Source: Vogesella mureinivorans (GTDB taxonomy: Bacteria > Pseudomonadota > Gammaproteobacteria > Burkholderiales > Chromobacteriaceae). Taken from it: a stretch of DNA of 64,000 nt. Position numbers and translations under genes: made by a program. The stretch is from the NCBI RefSeq assembly GCF_007644035.1, contig NZ_VMTV02000178.1, positions 62,001-126,000 of the forward strand. The letters are read 5' to 3'. Of the stretch, positions 17,409 through 28,660 are shown in pieces (within the stretch, counting starts at the first letter, position 1; every line of letters begins with the position of its first letter). A model generated the notes under the pieces. The model was not told the DNA's origin, did no database searches, and saw only the letters and a list, made by a program, of their open reading frames with translations.

Positions 17409-18803
17409 ATGAACCCGTACCAAGACCTGCTGGATACCCAGCAAGCGTTTTTTGCCAGCGGCGGCAGCAAAAGCGCCGCCTGGCGGCTGGATCAGCTGGA
17501 CCGCATGGCCCGCCTGCTGCAAGACAACCAGGCGGCACTGTGCGACGCGCTATACCAGGACTTTCACAAGCCACCATTCGAGCAGCAGTTTGAAATCAGC
17601 GTACCGCTGGGGGTGATCGACTACTACCGCAGCCACCTGGCCACCTTGATGGCACCCCAGCAGGTGGCCATACCGCCGGGGCTGGAGGCCAGCGGCCACC
17701 GCGGCATGATCTACAAAGAACCCTACGGCAGCTGCCTGGTGATCGGCCCGTTCAACGCCCCCATCCTGCTACTGCTGGACCCGGCCATTGCCGCACTGGC
17801 CGCGGGCAATACCGTGGTACTGAAGCCGGCCAACACCACGCCCACCGTGGCCGCCCTGCTGGCCACGCTGATACCGCAGTACTTTGCGTCGGAGGCGGTC
17901 AGCATTGTGACTGGGGGGCGCGAGGAAATCGGCGCGCTGCTGGCCCTGCCCTTCGACTTCATTTTCTTTACCGGTAGCGCCAGCGTCGGCAAGGTGGTGA
18001 TGCGCGCCGCCGCCGAGCACCTGACACCGGTGATTCTGGAGCTGGGCGGCCAGAACCCCACCATCGTGGACGAAACGGCCAACCTTACCGCCGCCGCCGA
18101 GCGCATTGCCTGGGGGCACAACGCCATCTCCGGCCAATGGTGCATCGCGCCGGGCTATGTCTGCGTGCAGCGCAGCGTGGCAGACGCCTTCATCGCCGAG
18201 CTGAAAGCCGCCATCGTACGCATGTACGGCAGCGACCCGCAGCACAGCCCGGACTTCGCCCGCATGATCTCCGAGCACGATACCGAACGCGTGGCCGGCT
18301 ACATCCAGCCAGACAAGGTGGTGCATGGTGGCCGTTACAACGTAGCGGCACGCTATGTGGAGCCGACGGTGCTGTACCCCGCCAGCTGGGACGACCCGGC
18401 CATGCAGCAGGAAATCTTTGGCCCGGTGCTGCCGGTCCTGGTGTACGACGAGCTGGACAGCGTGCTGGCGCAGATTGCGCGCAAGCCCAAGCCGCTGGCG
18501 GCCTATTTGTTCAGCGAGCATGCCCCTACCGTGGAACGCTTTCTGGCGACGCTGTCGTTTGGCGGTGGCTGCATCAACCAGACCAACCTGCACTGCTGGA
18601 TAGACAGCCTGCCTTTTGGCGGCGTGGGTTACTCCGGCATGGGCAAGTACTACGGGCAGGCCGGCTTCGATGCGCTATCCAACCGCAAGGGCATACTGCT
18701 TGGCCGCAGCGATGCCGAAATCGATGTATTCCCGCCCTACGCCGGCAAGGACATTGCGGCCAACCTGTCGGTATTCAGCTGGCCAGCTGGCGCAGATAAT
18801 TAA
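17409..18803 (+). CDS. Aldehyde dehydrogenase, coniferyl-aldehyde dehydrogenase-like
   Basis: The protein has 464 residues. Catalytic residues lie in ILELGGQNP (Glu) and GQWCIAPGY (Cys). The overall shape, with a short N-terminus and the C-terminal SLPFGGVGYSGMGKYYG, matches the class 3/coniferyl-aldehyde-like group that acts on aromatic or long-chain aldehydes. I chose the ATG at 17409, with GGAG 7 bases before it. It lies about 95 bases after the SDR gene and 9 before a small membrane protein gene, so the three are probably one operon. Substrate unknown. Confidence 0.85.
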   Translation: MNPYQDLLDTQQAFFASGGSKSAAWRLDQLDRMARLLQDNQAALCDALYQDFHKPPFEQQFEISVPLGVIDYYRSHLATLMAPQQVAIPPGLEASGHRGMIYKEPYGSCLVIGPFNAPILLLLDPAIAALAAGNTVVLKPANTTPTVAALLATLIPQYFASEAVSIVTGGREEIGALLALPFDFIFFTGSASVGKVVMRAAAEHLTPVILELGGQNPTIVDETANLTAAAERIAWGHNAISGQWCIAPGYVCVQRSVADAFIAELKAAIVRMYGSDPQHSPDFARMISEHDTERVAGYIQPDKVVHGGRYNVAARYVEPTVLYPASWDDPAMQQEIFGPVLPVLVYDELDSVLAQIARKPKPLAAYLFSEHAPTVERFLATLSFGGGCINQTNLHCWIDSLPFGGVGYSGMGKYYGQAGFDALSNRKGILLGRSDAEIDVFPPYAGKDIAANLSVFSWPAGADN

Positions 18804-18812
18804 GGAGAAAAC

Positions 18813-19082
18813 ATGCACGTTATTCTGGTAATCGCAGGCGGCTTCGGGCTGCTGGGTTTGTTTGTGCTGTTTGGCTGGCTATGGGGTGCCAACACAGCGG
18901 CCATGGCGCTGGCGGCAAAGGCCTTTGTACCGGTCTGGCTGGTGGTGGCGCTGGTGAATATGTGGGTAGGCGTTACCCACGCCGGCTACACGCTGCGCGA
19001 GGAGCTGCCCATCATGCTACTGGTGTTTGCCGTGCCAGCCGTGGCCGCAGCCGTAGCGGTGTATCTGCTGGCGCGCAGCTAG
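18813..19082 (+). CDS. Small three-helix membrane protein
   Basis: The protein has 89 residues, almost all hydrophobic, with three likely membrane helices (about 3-25, 36-55 and 66-86). A strong AAGGAG lies 6 bases before the ATG, nine bases after the aldehyde dehydrogenase stop, so it is a real gene of that operon. I do not recognise the family. A role in transport or membrane anchoring for the pathway is speculative. Confidence 0.75.
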   Translation: MHVILVIAGGFGLLGLFVLFGWLWGANTAAMALAAKAFVPVWLVVALVNMWVGVTHAGYTLREELPIMLLVFAVPAVAAAVAVYLLARS

Positions 19083-19089
19083 CCTGGCT

Positions 19090-19125
19090 GCGGCCAACCC
19101 TGGCGTATCGAGAAAGGTTGGCCGC
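19090..19125. repeat. Inverted pair of GCGGCCAACC repeats
   Basis: The copy at 19090-19099 and its complement at 19116-19125 lie just after the small membrane protein gene, then comes a GC-rich terminator. The arrangement and much of the sequence repeat the block at 15420-15492. Confidence 0.85.
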
Positions 19126-19137
19126 ATGGCCAAGCAC

Positions 19138-19162
19138 AAGGCCCCGCCTGCGGCGGGGCCTT
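19138..19162. terminator. Bidirectional terminator between the SDR operon and katG
   Basis: AAGGCCCCGCC at 19138-19148 pairs with GGCGGGGCCTT at 19152-19162. The sequence is nearly identical to the hairpin at 15466-15492. Confidence 0.75.
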
Positions 19163-19213
19163 GCTGTTGGTGCGGCAGCCACCCGCATGACACGGGCGGC
19201 GGCAATACAGCGC

Positions 19214-21466
<2,253 letters not shown>

Positions 21467-21502
21467 TCAGCATAGTTGCTTGTGGCCGGCATGACTATTG
21501 AA

Positions 21503-21515
21503 TTGATTTAATCAA
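21503..21515. promoter_or_regulatory. Palindrome upstream of katG
   Basis: TTGATTTAATCAA is a perfect 13-base inverted repeat about 80 bases before the katG start, in an AT-rich patch also containing several ATAG/CTAT words. It is a candidate operator; the regulator is unknown. Confidence 0.4.
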
Positions 21516-21561
21516 AGCAATGGAAATTTACTATCGCATAGCCAGCGGCAATAACAAAGAG

Positions 21562-21588
21562 ACAAAAAACCCCGCCACACGGGCGGGG
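21562..21588 (-). terminator. Terminator after the aminotransferase gene
   Basis: CCCCGCC at 21570-21576 pairs with GGCGGGG at 21582-21588. A run of T follows in the leftward direction. Confidence 0.85.
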
Positions 21589-21613
21589 CTGCCTTGGGCT
21601 ACGGGCGACTGGC

Positions 21614-22810
21614 TTAGCCTTTCAGCACCTCGGCCATGGCGTCGGCCACGTATTCCACGTTGCGGCTGTTCAGGCCGGCCACGCACATGCGGCCCGAGCG
21701 CACCAGGTACACGGCGAACTCTTCGCGCAGGCGGTCTACCTGCTGCGGGCTCAGGCCGGTGTAGCTGAACATGCCGCGCTGCTTGATAAAGTAGCTGAAA
21801 TCACGGCCCGGCACCTTGGCGCTCAGCACTTCGTACAGCTTCTGGCGCATGGCCTTGATGCGCACGCGCATCTCGGTCACTTCGCCTTCCCACTCGGTGC
21901 GCAGTGCCGCGTCGTTCATCACGATGGCAGTCACCTGGCCGCCGTGGGTAGGCGGGCTGGAGTAGTTGCGGCGTACGGTGGCCTTCATCTGGCCCAGTAC
22001 GCGGCCAGCTTCTTCAGCGGTACCGCACACCACGGACAGGCCGCCACAGCGCTCGCCGTAGAACGACAGGTTTTTGGAGAACGAGTTGCTCACCACAAAG
22101 CTCACGCCGGCTTCAGTCATGGCACGGATGGCAAAGGCGTCGTCGTCCAGGCTATCGCCAAAACCCTGGTAGGCAATGTCCATGAACGGCAGCAGGTCGC
22201 GTGCTTTTACCACCTCGATCACCTTGCGCCATTGGTCTTTGTCCAGGTCCACACCGGTAGGGTTGTGGCAGCACGGGTGCAGCAGCACGATGGTTTTGGC
22301 GGGCAGCTGGCTAAAGCAGGCGACCATGTCGTCAAACTTCACCCCGCCGGTAGCGGCGTCGTAGTACGGGTAGTCGTGCACGGTAAAACCGGCACCTTCG
22401 AACATGGCGCGGTGGTTGTCCCAGGTAGGGTTGCTTACCCATACATCCACGTTGGGGAAATAGCGCTTGAGCAGGTCGCCGCCAATCTTCAGCGCGCCGG
22501 AGCCGCCAATGGTCTGGATCGTGGCGATGCGGCCAGCCTGTACGGCTTCGTGCTGTGCGCCCCACAGCAGCTGCTGCACGGCGGTACGGTAGTTGGCCGC
22601 GCCTTCCATGGGCTGGTAGCTGCGCGGGCCGGCTTCGGCCACGCGGCGCGCTTCGGCTTTTTGTACCGACGGCAGCAGCGGAATGCGGCCTTCTTCGTCG
22701 TAATACAGGCCGATACCCAGGTTTACTTTCGGGCTGCGGGTGTCCTTGTTGAAGGTTTCCACCAGCGTGAGGATGGGGTCGCCTGCATAGGCTTCAACGT
22801 GTGCAAACAT
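21614..22810 (-). CDS. tyrB: Aromatic/aspartate aminotransferase
   Basis: The protein has 398 residues, a fold-type I PLP enzyme of the AspC/TyrB group. The PLP lysine is in [15 protein letters not shown], the [12 protein letters not shown] loop precedes it, and the substrate-carboxylate arginine is near the end. It transfers amino groups between glutamate and aspartate, tyrosine or phenylalanine. AspC and TyrB cannot be told apart with certainty; the length and HPCCHNPTG favour the TyrB-like group. I chose the ATG at 22810 (MFAHVEAY), because the upstream extension is not family-like. It is a single-gene unit. Confidence 0.87.
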   Translation of the reverse strand: MFAHVEAYAGDPILTLVETFNKDTRSPKVNLGIGLYYDEEGRIPLLPSVQKAEARRVAEAGPRSYQPMEGAANYRTAVQQLLWGAQHEAVQAGRIATIQTIGGSGALKIGGDLLKRYFPNVDVWVSNPTWDNHRAMFEGAGFTVHDYPYYDAATGGVKFDDMVACFSQLPAKTIVLLHPCCHNPTGVDLDKDQWRKVIEVVKARDLLPFMDIAYQGFGDSLDDDAFAIRAMTEAGVSFVVSNSFSKNLSFYGERCGGLSVVCGTAEEAGRVLGQMKATVRRNYSSPPTHGGQVTAIVMNDAALRTEWEGEVTEMRVRIKAMRQKLYEVLSAKVPGRDFSYFIKQRGMFSYTGLSPQQVDRLREEFAVYLVRSGRMCVAGLNSRNVEYVADAMAEVLKG

Positions 22811-23144
22811 GATCTTGTGGTTTCTCTCTCTAACGTCTGGTACCGCGCAGGACGCAGTACACGGGGGTATCCGTCGATAAAAGTAACACAACCGCGCCAG
22901 CACGCCAGACCACCGCCCAAAAAAGAATAAAATGCGCAATGAAATATCAATTTATTGCAAATAAATAGCACCTCACCACCACCAAACCCCAGACAGAAAC
23001 GACTGAATTCCATCAGTGATGCCAGCACACTGATGCACACCCTCTGTACATTGGCTAGAAGACAGCGTGCCATCTGGCGATGCCGCCAAGGCAAATAAAA
23101 AAGCCAGCTCGCAAGCTGGCTTTGGTACGACTGCGACAGGTAGC
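22811..23144. promoter_or_regulatory. Upstream region of the aminotransferase gene, no gene
   Basis: It is AT-rich and contains a perfect inverted repeat ATTTATT-GCA-AATAAAT at 22950-22966, about 140 bases before the start codon, a candidate operator. The porin terminator lies at 23095-23123. Nothing else is recognisable. Confidence 0.4.
23095..23123 (-). terminator. Terminator after the porin gene
   Basis: AGCCAGCT at 23102-23109 and AGCTGGCT at 23114-23121 form a stem. Read leftward, TTTTTTATT follows. Confidence 0.9.
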
Positions 23145-24209
23145 TTAGAAGCTTACCTTCATGCCTACGCCCAGACCTGTCGGGTTGGAGCCTGCACCCA
23201 CACCGCTCAGGCCAGCACCGCCGAAGGTACGGGTAGCCGCGTCTTCGTTGGTGATACGGCTGTAGTAAGCGTAGGTTTGAGTACGCTTGGAAAGATCGTA
23301 TATGGCACCCAGGGTCACTTGGTCGGCACCGTCTTTAGCGCCAGACTTGGACTCGCCCATGGTAGCGTAAACCAGACCTACGGCAACTTTACCGAATTTC
23401 TGCTCGGCACCAACAGTCCAGGCGGACTGTTTCAGGTCACCGGTAGATTGTTCGTTTTTCTCGTGCTCGTAGCCCAAGCTCAGCTTGGTATCGTCAAACT
23501 TGTAACCCAGCGACAGCTTCATGAAAGACTGGTCCAGATTCGTATTACCCACTACAGCGTTTTTCTGCTGCTGTACGTCATAACCCAAGCCTGCACTCAG
23601 GCCATCCATAGTGTAGCTGGCTGCTAGGCTCCAGCGAGCCTTGTTGGTGCGGGCGCCGCCAACCGTGGTACGGGCTTCGTCAAAACCATAGGAAGCACCT
23701 GCCTGCAAACCGCTGTAGGTTTTGGTGTAATAGTGGATGGAGTTCTGCATGCGTGTATCACCACGGCAATACACTGCCGAGGGGACACAAATGTCAGCAA
23801 TGGTCTCAACCATGGTATTCACCATGCCTGCCTTGGCGATGGACTTATACACGGAATCATTGTGACCCAGCAGGATGCGGCCGAAATCACCTTCTAAGCC
23901 GACAAAGCTGTTACGGGTAGCAAAAGTACCTTTACGGGTGCCACCATCGTCCATGGAGATTTCCTGCTCGATCTGCCACAGCGCTTTCATGCCGTTGCCC
24001 AGATCATCAGAGCCTTTGAAACCCAGTTTGGAGGTATTCGACGAAACACGGCCAACGGATTGCAAGTCGTTCGCAGCATTGGTAGCGCCAGTAGCCTTCA
24101 CCGTTTCAACGGAGGTGCTGATAGCGCCGTAAATGTTAACGTCGGCCATGGCAAAAGGTGCGGCCAGCGTGGAAGCAACTGCAACAGCAAGCATTCTCTT
24201 TTTCAGCAC
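23145..24209 (-). CDS. Outer-membrane porin, Neisseria/Burkholderia type
   Basis: The protein has 354 residues. It starts at a GTG (24207-24209) with GGAG 8 bases before it. A signal peptide ends APFAMA, and the mature protein opens DVNIYGAISTSVE, typical of gram-negative trimeric porins. The chain ends in GVGMKVSF, with the terminal Phe needed for outer-membrane insertion. Two cysteines close together (ICVPSAVYC) in a probable surface loop are unusual for this family and could form a disulfide. The gene stands alone, with a long AT-rich upstream region carrying repeated CTACATTTTTG words. It is probably a major general porin. Confidence 0.92.
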   Translation of the reverse strand: MLKKRMLAVAVASTLAAPFAMADVNIYGAISTSVETVKATGATNAANDLQSVGRVSSNTSKLGFKGSDDLGNGMKALWQIEQEISMDDGGTRKGTFATRNSFVGLEGDFGRILLGHNDSVYKSIAKAGMVNTMVETIADICVPSAVYCRGDTRMQNSIHYYTKTYSGLQAGASYGFDEARTTVGGARTNKARWSLAASYTMDGLSAGLGYDVQQQKNAVVGNTNLDQSFMKLSLGYKFDDTKLSLGYEHEKNEQSTGDLKQSAWTVGAEQKFGKVAVGLVYATMGESKSGAKDGADQVTLGAIYDLSKRTQTYAYYSRITNEDAATRTFGGAGLSGVGAGSNPTGLGVGMKVSF

Positions 24210-24581
24210 AATAAAACTCCTGCAGTAAGGTGGAAACGAAAAGTGTGAAGCACACATGCCGCCTACTTTACCGACCAAATGTTTAAAAAGGGTTAAAACG
24301 CCATGGCATAGTACGTAGACAGCGCACCCGACAGCAAGCTTAGTCAAACAGCCCCTAAAAATCGGACTCGGCACCACATCGCTGAATTAATACAGCTTAC
24401 TGATCAATAACTTAAAAACTTCAATACACTTCAAATCGCAATGAGCATAACATAGCCAAAATATACAAATAATGCATCGATTCTATAACGCTACATTTTT
24501 GCAAAATGTGTAGTAAAGCCACTACATTTTTGGAGTATTTACTCTTTTCTTCCCGTTTTGAAGTCGTGACACACACGGAAC
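24210..24581. promoter_or_regulatory. AT-rich upstream region of the porin gene with repeated CTACATTTTTG words
   Basis: No gene is visible. CTACATTTTTG occurs at 24491-24501 and again at 24522-24532, and a near-complement CAAAATGTGTAG at 24502-24513 lies between them. The direct copies are 31 bases apart, about three helical turns. They lie about 280 bases from the porin start and are a candidate binding region for an activator such as OmpR, which is inference only. Confidence 0.45.
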
Positions 24582-25337
24582 TCACGCCACCGCCACCTGC
24601 GGATCAGCCACTGGTATCACGTTCATCGCATGCTCCACCACCTCACCCAGAATGATCACCGCCGGGCTGGCCAGGCCGCTGGCGGCCACATCATCCTGCA
24701 AATGCTGCAGCGTGGTCACCAGGTGCTGCTGCTCAAGGCAGCCTGCTCGGTGCACTACGGCTACCGGCAAGTTGGCCGCAAACCCGGCGGCCAACAGCTG
24801 CGGCACCAGCTGCGGCAAGCCGGCCATGCCCATGTAACAGACCACGGTGAGCCGGCTGTGCGCCAAGGCAAGCCAGTCTGGCTGGCTGCCATCCTGCGTG
24901 TGAGCGGTCACCAGCGCCACGCCACGTGCCACGCCACGATGGGTCAGCGGCAGGCCCAGGTCGGCGCCGGCGGCAAAACCGGCCGTAATGCCGTTGACCG
25001 CCTCTACCGCCACGCCGCGCTCGGCCAGCCACGCCCATTCCTCGCCGCCGCGGCCAAAGATGAACGGGTCGCCGCCTTTCAGCCGCGCCACCTGCCGCCC
25101 CTGGCGGGCGTAGCGGGCCATCAGCCGCAAAATGAAGGCTTGTGGCGTGGACTTGCAGCCACCACGCTTGCCCACCGGCACGATACGGGTGCCGGGGCGG
25201 GCAAAATCCAGGATATCGCGCCCTACCAGGTCGTCCACCAGCCAGACGTCGCAAGCCTGCAGCACGCGCAATGCCTTGAGCGTGAGCAGCTCCGCGTCAC
25301 CGGGCCCCGCGCCAACCAACCATACCTTGCCATTCAT
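24582..25337 (-). CDS. cobA: Uroporphyrinogen-III C-methyltransferase (siroheme synthesis)
   Basis: The protein has 251 residues and transfers two methyl groups from SAM to uroporphyrinogen III to make precorrin-2, the precursor of siroheme. Family motifs VGAGPGDAELLTLKA, LKGGDPFIFGRGGEE and GITAG are all present. It is the single-domain type, without the dehydrogenase/ferrochelatase half of CysG. The start at 25337 has AAGGAA before it. As the last gene after nirB-nirD-nasA, it supplies the siroheme that NirB needs. Confidence 0.92.
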   Translation of the reverse strand: MNGKVWLVGAGPGDAELLTLKALRVLQACDVWLVDDLVGRDILDFARPGTRIVPVGKRGGCKSTPQAFILRLMARYARQGRQVARLKGGDPFIFGRGGEEWAWLAERGVAVEAVNGITAGFAAGADLGLPLTHRGVARGVALVTAHTQDGSQPDWLALAHSRLTVVCYMGMAGLPQLVPQLLAAGFAANLPVAVVHRAGCLEQQHLVTTLQHLQDDVAASGLASPAVIILGEVVEHAMNVIPVADPQVAVA

Positions 25338-25449
25338 GCTGCATTCCTTTCTGCGTCCGCGCCCAGGGTTCGGGCCGCTTTGCACGATACATCAAGCCAA
25401 AAGTTCTGCCAGACCGTTTTCTTATAACCAAATAGCTTCATAACAATCG

Positions 25450-28143
25450 CTATACCGTGGCGCGCTGGCATAGCCGCTTCAGCTCCGGCACACAGCTGCC
25501 GCAGCCGGTACCGCAGCGCAGCTCGCGCTGCAGGCCAGCCACGTCCAGCCCGCGTGCCACGCCCGCCACGATGGCGTCTTCGCGCACGCCCTCGCAGCTG
25601 CACACCACACGCGCCAGTGCCACGCCGCCGGCCCTGCCCTGCAGCAAGGCGGCGAGGCTGGCCGGTGGCTGGCCGCCATCCAGCCAGGCGCTCAGCGCAG
25701 GCGCCGCCGCCGTATCACCCGCCAGCAGATAGCCCAATGGCTGGCGTGCGGCCAACCATACGCGGCGCAGCACGCCACGCGCCGGGTCGTCAAACGCGGC
25801 CAGCACGGCACCGGGCGGCTGCAATACGCTAGCCAGCTGCTGCAGTACCGCAAGCGATGGTGCCTCGGCCGCGGCCAGCTCTAGCTGCAGGCCTGGCTGC
25901 CCAGCCAGGCTGATGGCCACCGCCACGGCGTAAGGGAAGCCTTCACGCAACGCGTCCAGCGGCGGGCGCAAGTTGGCCGCATCACCCCGTACTTGCAGCG
26001 ACGCACGCCACGGCAGCCGCGCTGGCACCACGCTGACGGCAGCCAGCTTCAGCTCCGGCTGCTGCGACAGCGGGTCTACGGCACGGCTAGCCAGCGCGTT
26101 GATGCCCAGCCCGCCCAGCGTGGCGCTGCCCCAGTGCATGGGTACGAACACCACGCCGGGGCGCAAGCCGTCGTCGGCCACCACTGGCAGCACCACGCTG
26201 CCGCGCTTGTTGCGCAGCGTGGCCAGCATGCCGGCCTGCAGGCCGTGGCGGGCCATGTCACGCGGGTGCATGGCCAGCTGCGGCAGCGCCACATGGCGGT
26301 TTAGCGCCGGTACCAGCGCGGTGCGGCTCATGCTGTGCCAGTGGTCGCGCAGGCGGCCGGTGGTCAGGCGTAGCGGAAAATGCGCTGATACTTTGTCGGC
26401 CGGTGCTTGCCAGCCGATATCGACAAAGCGAGCGCGGCCGCTGAGTGTGGGGTAGACGCCATCGCCGTACAGGCGGCTGCGGCCAACCTGGCCGTCAAAC
26501 GGCCACTGCTGCGGCCCGAGTTGATCCAGCAGCGCGTAATCCAGCTGGCTGTAGTCCAGGTCGCGCCCGGCGGTGGCGGCGGCGTGCTCGGCGAACACCG
26601 TCGCCGCGTTGGCAAAGGTAAACAAGCTCTCCCGTTCCGGCGCGATGGCAGCGGCCAGGCGCTGCGCCACAGCGGCCACAATGCGCCAGTCCTCGCGTGC
26701 CTGCCCTGGGGGTGGCAGCGCGGCGCGTACGCGGCTGATGCGGCGTTCGCTATTGGTCATGCTGCCGTCTTTTTCCGGCCAGGTGGCGGCTGGCAGCACG
26801 ATGTCGGCAAACGGCAGCGTGTGGCTGCTGGCAAAGGCTTCTTGCACGATGACGCAGTCCACTTTTTGCAAGGCTTCGCGCACCAGGGTTTGGTCCGGCA
26901 GCGAAAAAGCCGGGTCGGTACAGGCTATCCACAACAGCTTGATGTGCCCGGCCGCGGCGGCCTCGAACAGCGCCACCGCCGGCAGGCCAGGGTTGGCCGG
27001 CAACGCGGGCACGCCCCACAGCGCAGCCACCTCGGCGCGGTGTGCCGCGTCGGCCGGGTCGCGGTGGCCGGGCAGCACGGTGGCCAGGCCGCCTACCTCG
27101 CGCCCGCCCATGGCGTTGGGCTGGCCGGTAAGCGAAAACGGCCCGCTACCGGGGCGGCCGATGTGGCCGGTGGCCAGGTGCAGGTGGATCAATGCGGCGT
27201 TTTTGTCGCTGCCGTTGCTGTACTGGTTTAGCCCCATGGTGTAGCAGGACAGCGTGGCCGGGCTGGCGGCAAACCAGCGCGCGGCGGTGACAATATCGTC
27301 TTCGTGCACGCCGCACAGCTGGCTGGCGGCGCGCGGCGTGTACTCGCGCAGGCGCGCCCGCAGCGCGGCAAAGCCTTCGGTGTGCTGTGCAATGTAGTCG
27401 CGGTCGATCAGGTCTTCCCAGATCATCACATTGAGCATGGCGTGAAACAGCGCCACGTCGCTGCCGGGCAGCACTGGCAGGTACAGGTCGGCCAGGCTGA
27501 CTGTGTCTGTGCGGCGCGGGTCGACCACAATGATTTTCATGGCAGGGTTGGCCGCACGCGCTGCCTCCAGCCGCCGAAACAGCACCGGGTGCGCCACCGC
27601 CATATTGGAACCGGCAATAAACACGCAGCCGGCGTGGTCGAAGTCTTCGTAGCAGGAGGGCGGCGCGTCGGCGCCCAGCGTGCGCTTGTAACCGGCTACT
27701 GCGCTGGACATGCATAGCCGCGAGTTGGTATCGATATTGTTGGTACCCACCAGGCCGCGCGCCAGCTTGTTGAACAGATAGTAGTCTTCAGTGAGCAGCT
27801 GGCCGGACAGATAAAAACCCACCGCATCCGGGCCATGCTGCGCGATGGTGGCGGCCAGCTGGTGGCTGACGGCGTCCAGCGCACTGTCCCAGCTCACCGG
27901 CTGGCGCGCTTCGTCCTTGCCGGTGCGCAGCTGCGGCTGCAGCAGGCGGCTACCCGTCACGCCCACGGTCTGCCCCAGCGTGCGGCCCTTGCTGCACAGG
28001 CGGCCAAAGTTGGCCGGGTGCTGCGGGTCGCCCGCCACACCCAGGCTGCCATCGGCCTGCGGGCTGAGCAGCACGCCGCAGCCGGTGCCGCAGTAGCAGC
28101 ACACGCTGGCGATGGCGCTGCCGGGTTCGCTTATGGCATTCAT
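25450..28143 (-). CDS. nasA: Assimilatory nitrate reductase, catalytic subunit
   Basis: The protein has 897 residues and reduces nitrate to nitrite in the cytoplasm. The N-terminal CCYCGTGCGVLL with a later CSKG binds a 4Fe-4S cluster. The large central region is the bis-MGD molybdopterin domain (SRLCMSSAV supplies the molybdenum ligand region). The last 60 residues carry an extra BFD-like 2Fe-2S domain, CSCEG and CGTGCGSC, as in Klebsiella NasA. There is no signal peptide. AAGGAG precedes the ATG, directly next to an exact GGTTGGCCGC repeat. It is the third gene of the nirB operon. Confidence 0.95.
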   Translation of the reverse strand: MNAISEPGSAIASVCCYCGTGCGVLLSPQADGSLGVAGDPQHPANFGRLCSKGRTLGQTVGVTGSRLLQPQLRTGKDEARQPVSWDSALDAVSHQLAATIAQHGPDAVGFYLSGQLLTEDYYLFNKLARGLVGTNNIDTNSRLCMSSAVAGYKRTLGADAPPSCYEDFDHAGCVFIAGSNMAVAHPVLFRRLEAARAANPAMKIIVVDPRRTDTVSLADLYLPVLPGSDVALFHAMLNVMIWEDLIDRDYIAQHTEGFAALRARLREYTPRAASQLCGVHEDDIVTAARWFAASPATLSCYTMGLNQYSNGSDKNAALIHLHLATGHIGRPGSGPFSLTGQPNAMGGREVGGLATVLPGHRDPADAAHRAEVAALWGVPALPANPGLPAVALFEAAAAGHIKLLWIACTDPAFSLPDQTLVREALQKVDCVIVQEAFASSHTLPFADIVLPAATWPEKDGSMTNSERRISRVRAALPPPGQAREDWRIVAAVAQRLAAAIAPERESLFTFANAATVFAEHAAATAGRDLDYSQLDYALLDQLGPQQWPFDGQVGRSRLYGDGVYPTLSGRARFVDIGWQAPADKVSAHFPLRLTTGRLRDHWHSMSRTALVPALNRHVALPQLAMHPRDMARHGLQAGMLATLRNKRGSVVLPVVADDGLRPGVVFVPMHWGSATLGGLGINALASRAVDPLSQQPELKLAAVSVVPARLPWRASLQVRGDAANLRPPLDALREGFPYAVAVAISLAGQPGLQLELAAAEAPSLAVLQQLASVLQPPGAVLAAFDDPARGVLRRVWLAARQPLGYLLAGDTAAAPALSAWLDGGQPPASLAALLQGRAGGVALARVVCSCEGVREDAIVAGVARGLDVAGLQRELRCGTGCGSCVPELKRLCQRATV

Positions 28144-28173
28144 GCTCGCTCCTTGCGGCCAACCTGGCCGCGT

Positions 28174-28488
28174 TCAGTCCAGCGCCAGGTAGACGGTGCC
28201 GTCTTGCAGCTTCAGCGCAATGTGGCCGCTACAGCCTTCGTCCGGCGCGCAGGCCTGGCCGGTGGCCAGGTCGATGTGCCAGTTGTGCAGCGGGCAGGCC
28301 ACGCGGTGGCCGGACACGATGCCCTGCGACAGCGGCCCGCCTTTGTGCGGGCAGCGGTCCAGCAGCGCAAAGGCCTGGTCGTCGATGGTGCGGAACACGG
28401 CAATGTCGACCTGCCCTGCCCGTTTCAGTACCCGCGCGCCCTGCGCCGGGATGTCTGCCAGGCGGCAGACGGCTTTCCAGTTGTTCAT
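28174..28488 (-). CDS. nirD: Nitrite reductase small subunit NirD (Rieske-type)
   Basis: The protein has 104 residues. A Rieske-like fold carries CPHKGG and CPLHNW, the Cys-His pairs that bind a 2Fe-2S cluster. It partners NirB in NADH-dependent reduction of nitrite to ammonium. I chose the ATG at 28488 (MNNWKAV) with AAGGAAA before it. The upstream sequence to 28650 is a repeat-like element and not coding. The nasA gene follows after 30 bases. Confidence 0.92.
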   Translation of the reverse strand: MNNWKAVCRLADIPAQGARVLKRAGQVDIAVFRTIDDQAFALLDRCPHKGGPLSQGIVSGHRVACPLHNWHIDLATGQACAPDEGCSGHIALKLQDGTVYLALD

Positions 28489-28504
28489 GGTTGGTTTCCT
28501 TTTT

Positions 28505-28650
28505 TGGCCACGAAAACACACGAAAGAACACGAAAAACGGCACGGCATTGCCGATGCCCATCGCGACGAGGCTGGCATGACAGCCAGTGTCAGTACCGCG
28601 CCAACCGGCTTGTGCATTTTTCCGTGCGGTCGGTGTGCTTCCGTGGCGAC
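28505..28650. repeat. Small element with imperfect terminal inverted repeats between nirB and nirD
   Basis: The left end (28507-28542) contains the spaced words GCCACGAAAACACACGAAAG and ACACGAAAAACG. The right end (28612-28646), read in complement, gives GCCACGGAAGCACACC and CGCACGGAAAAATG. I count about three quarters identity over 35 bases. The interior has no ORF of note. The form suggests a miniature inverted-repeat or REP-like element; it splits an otherwise tight operon. Confidence 0.5.
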
Positions 28651-28660
28651 ATCAGATTTT

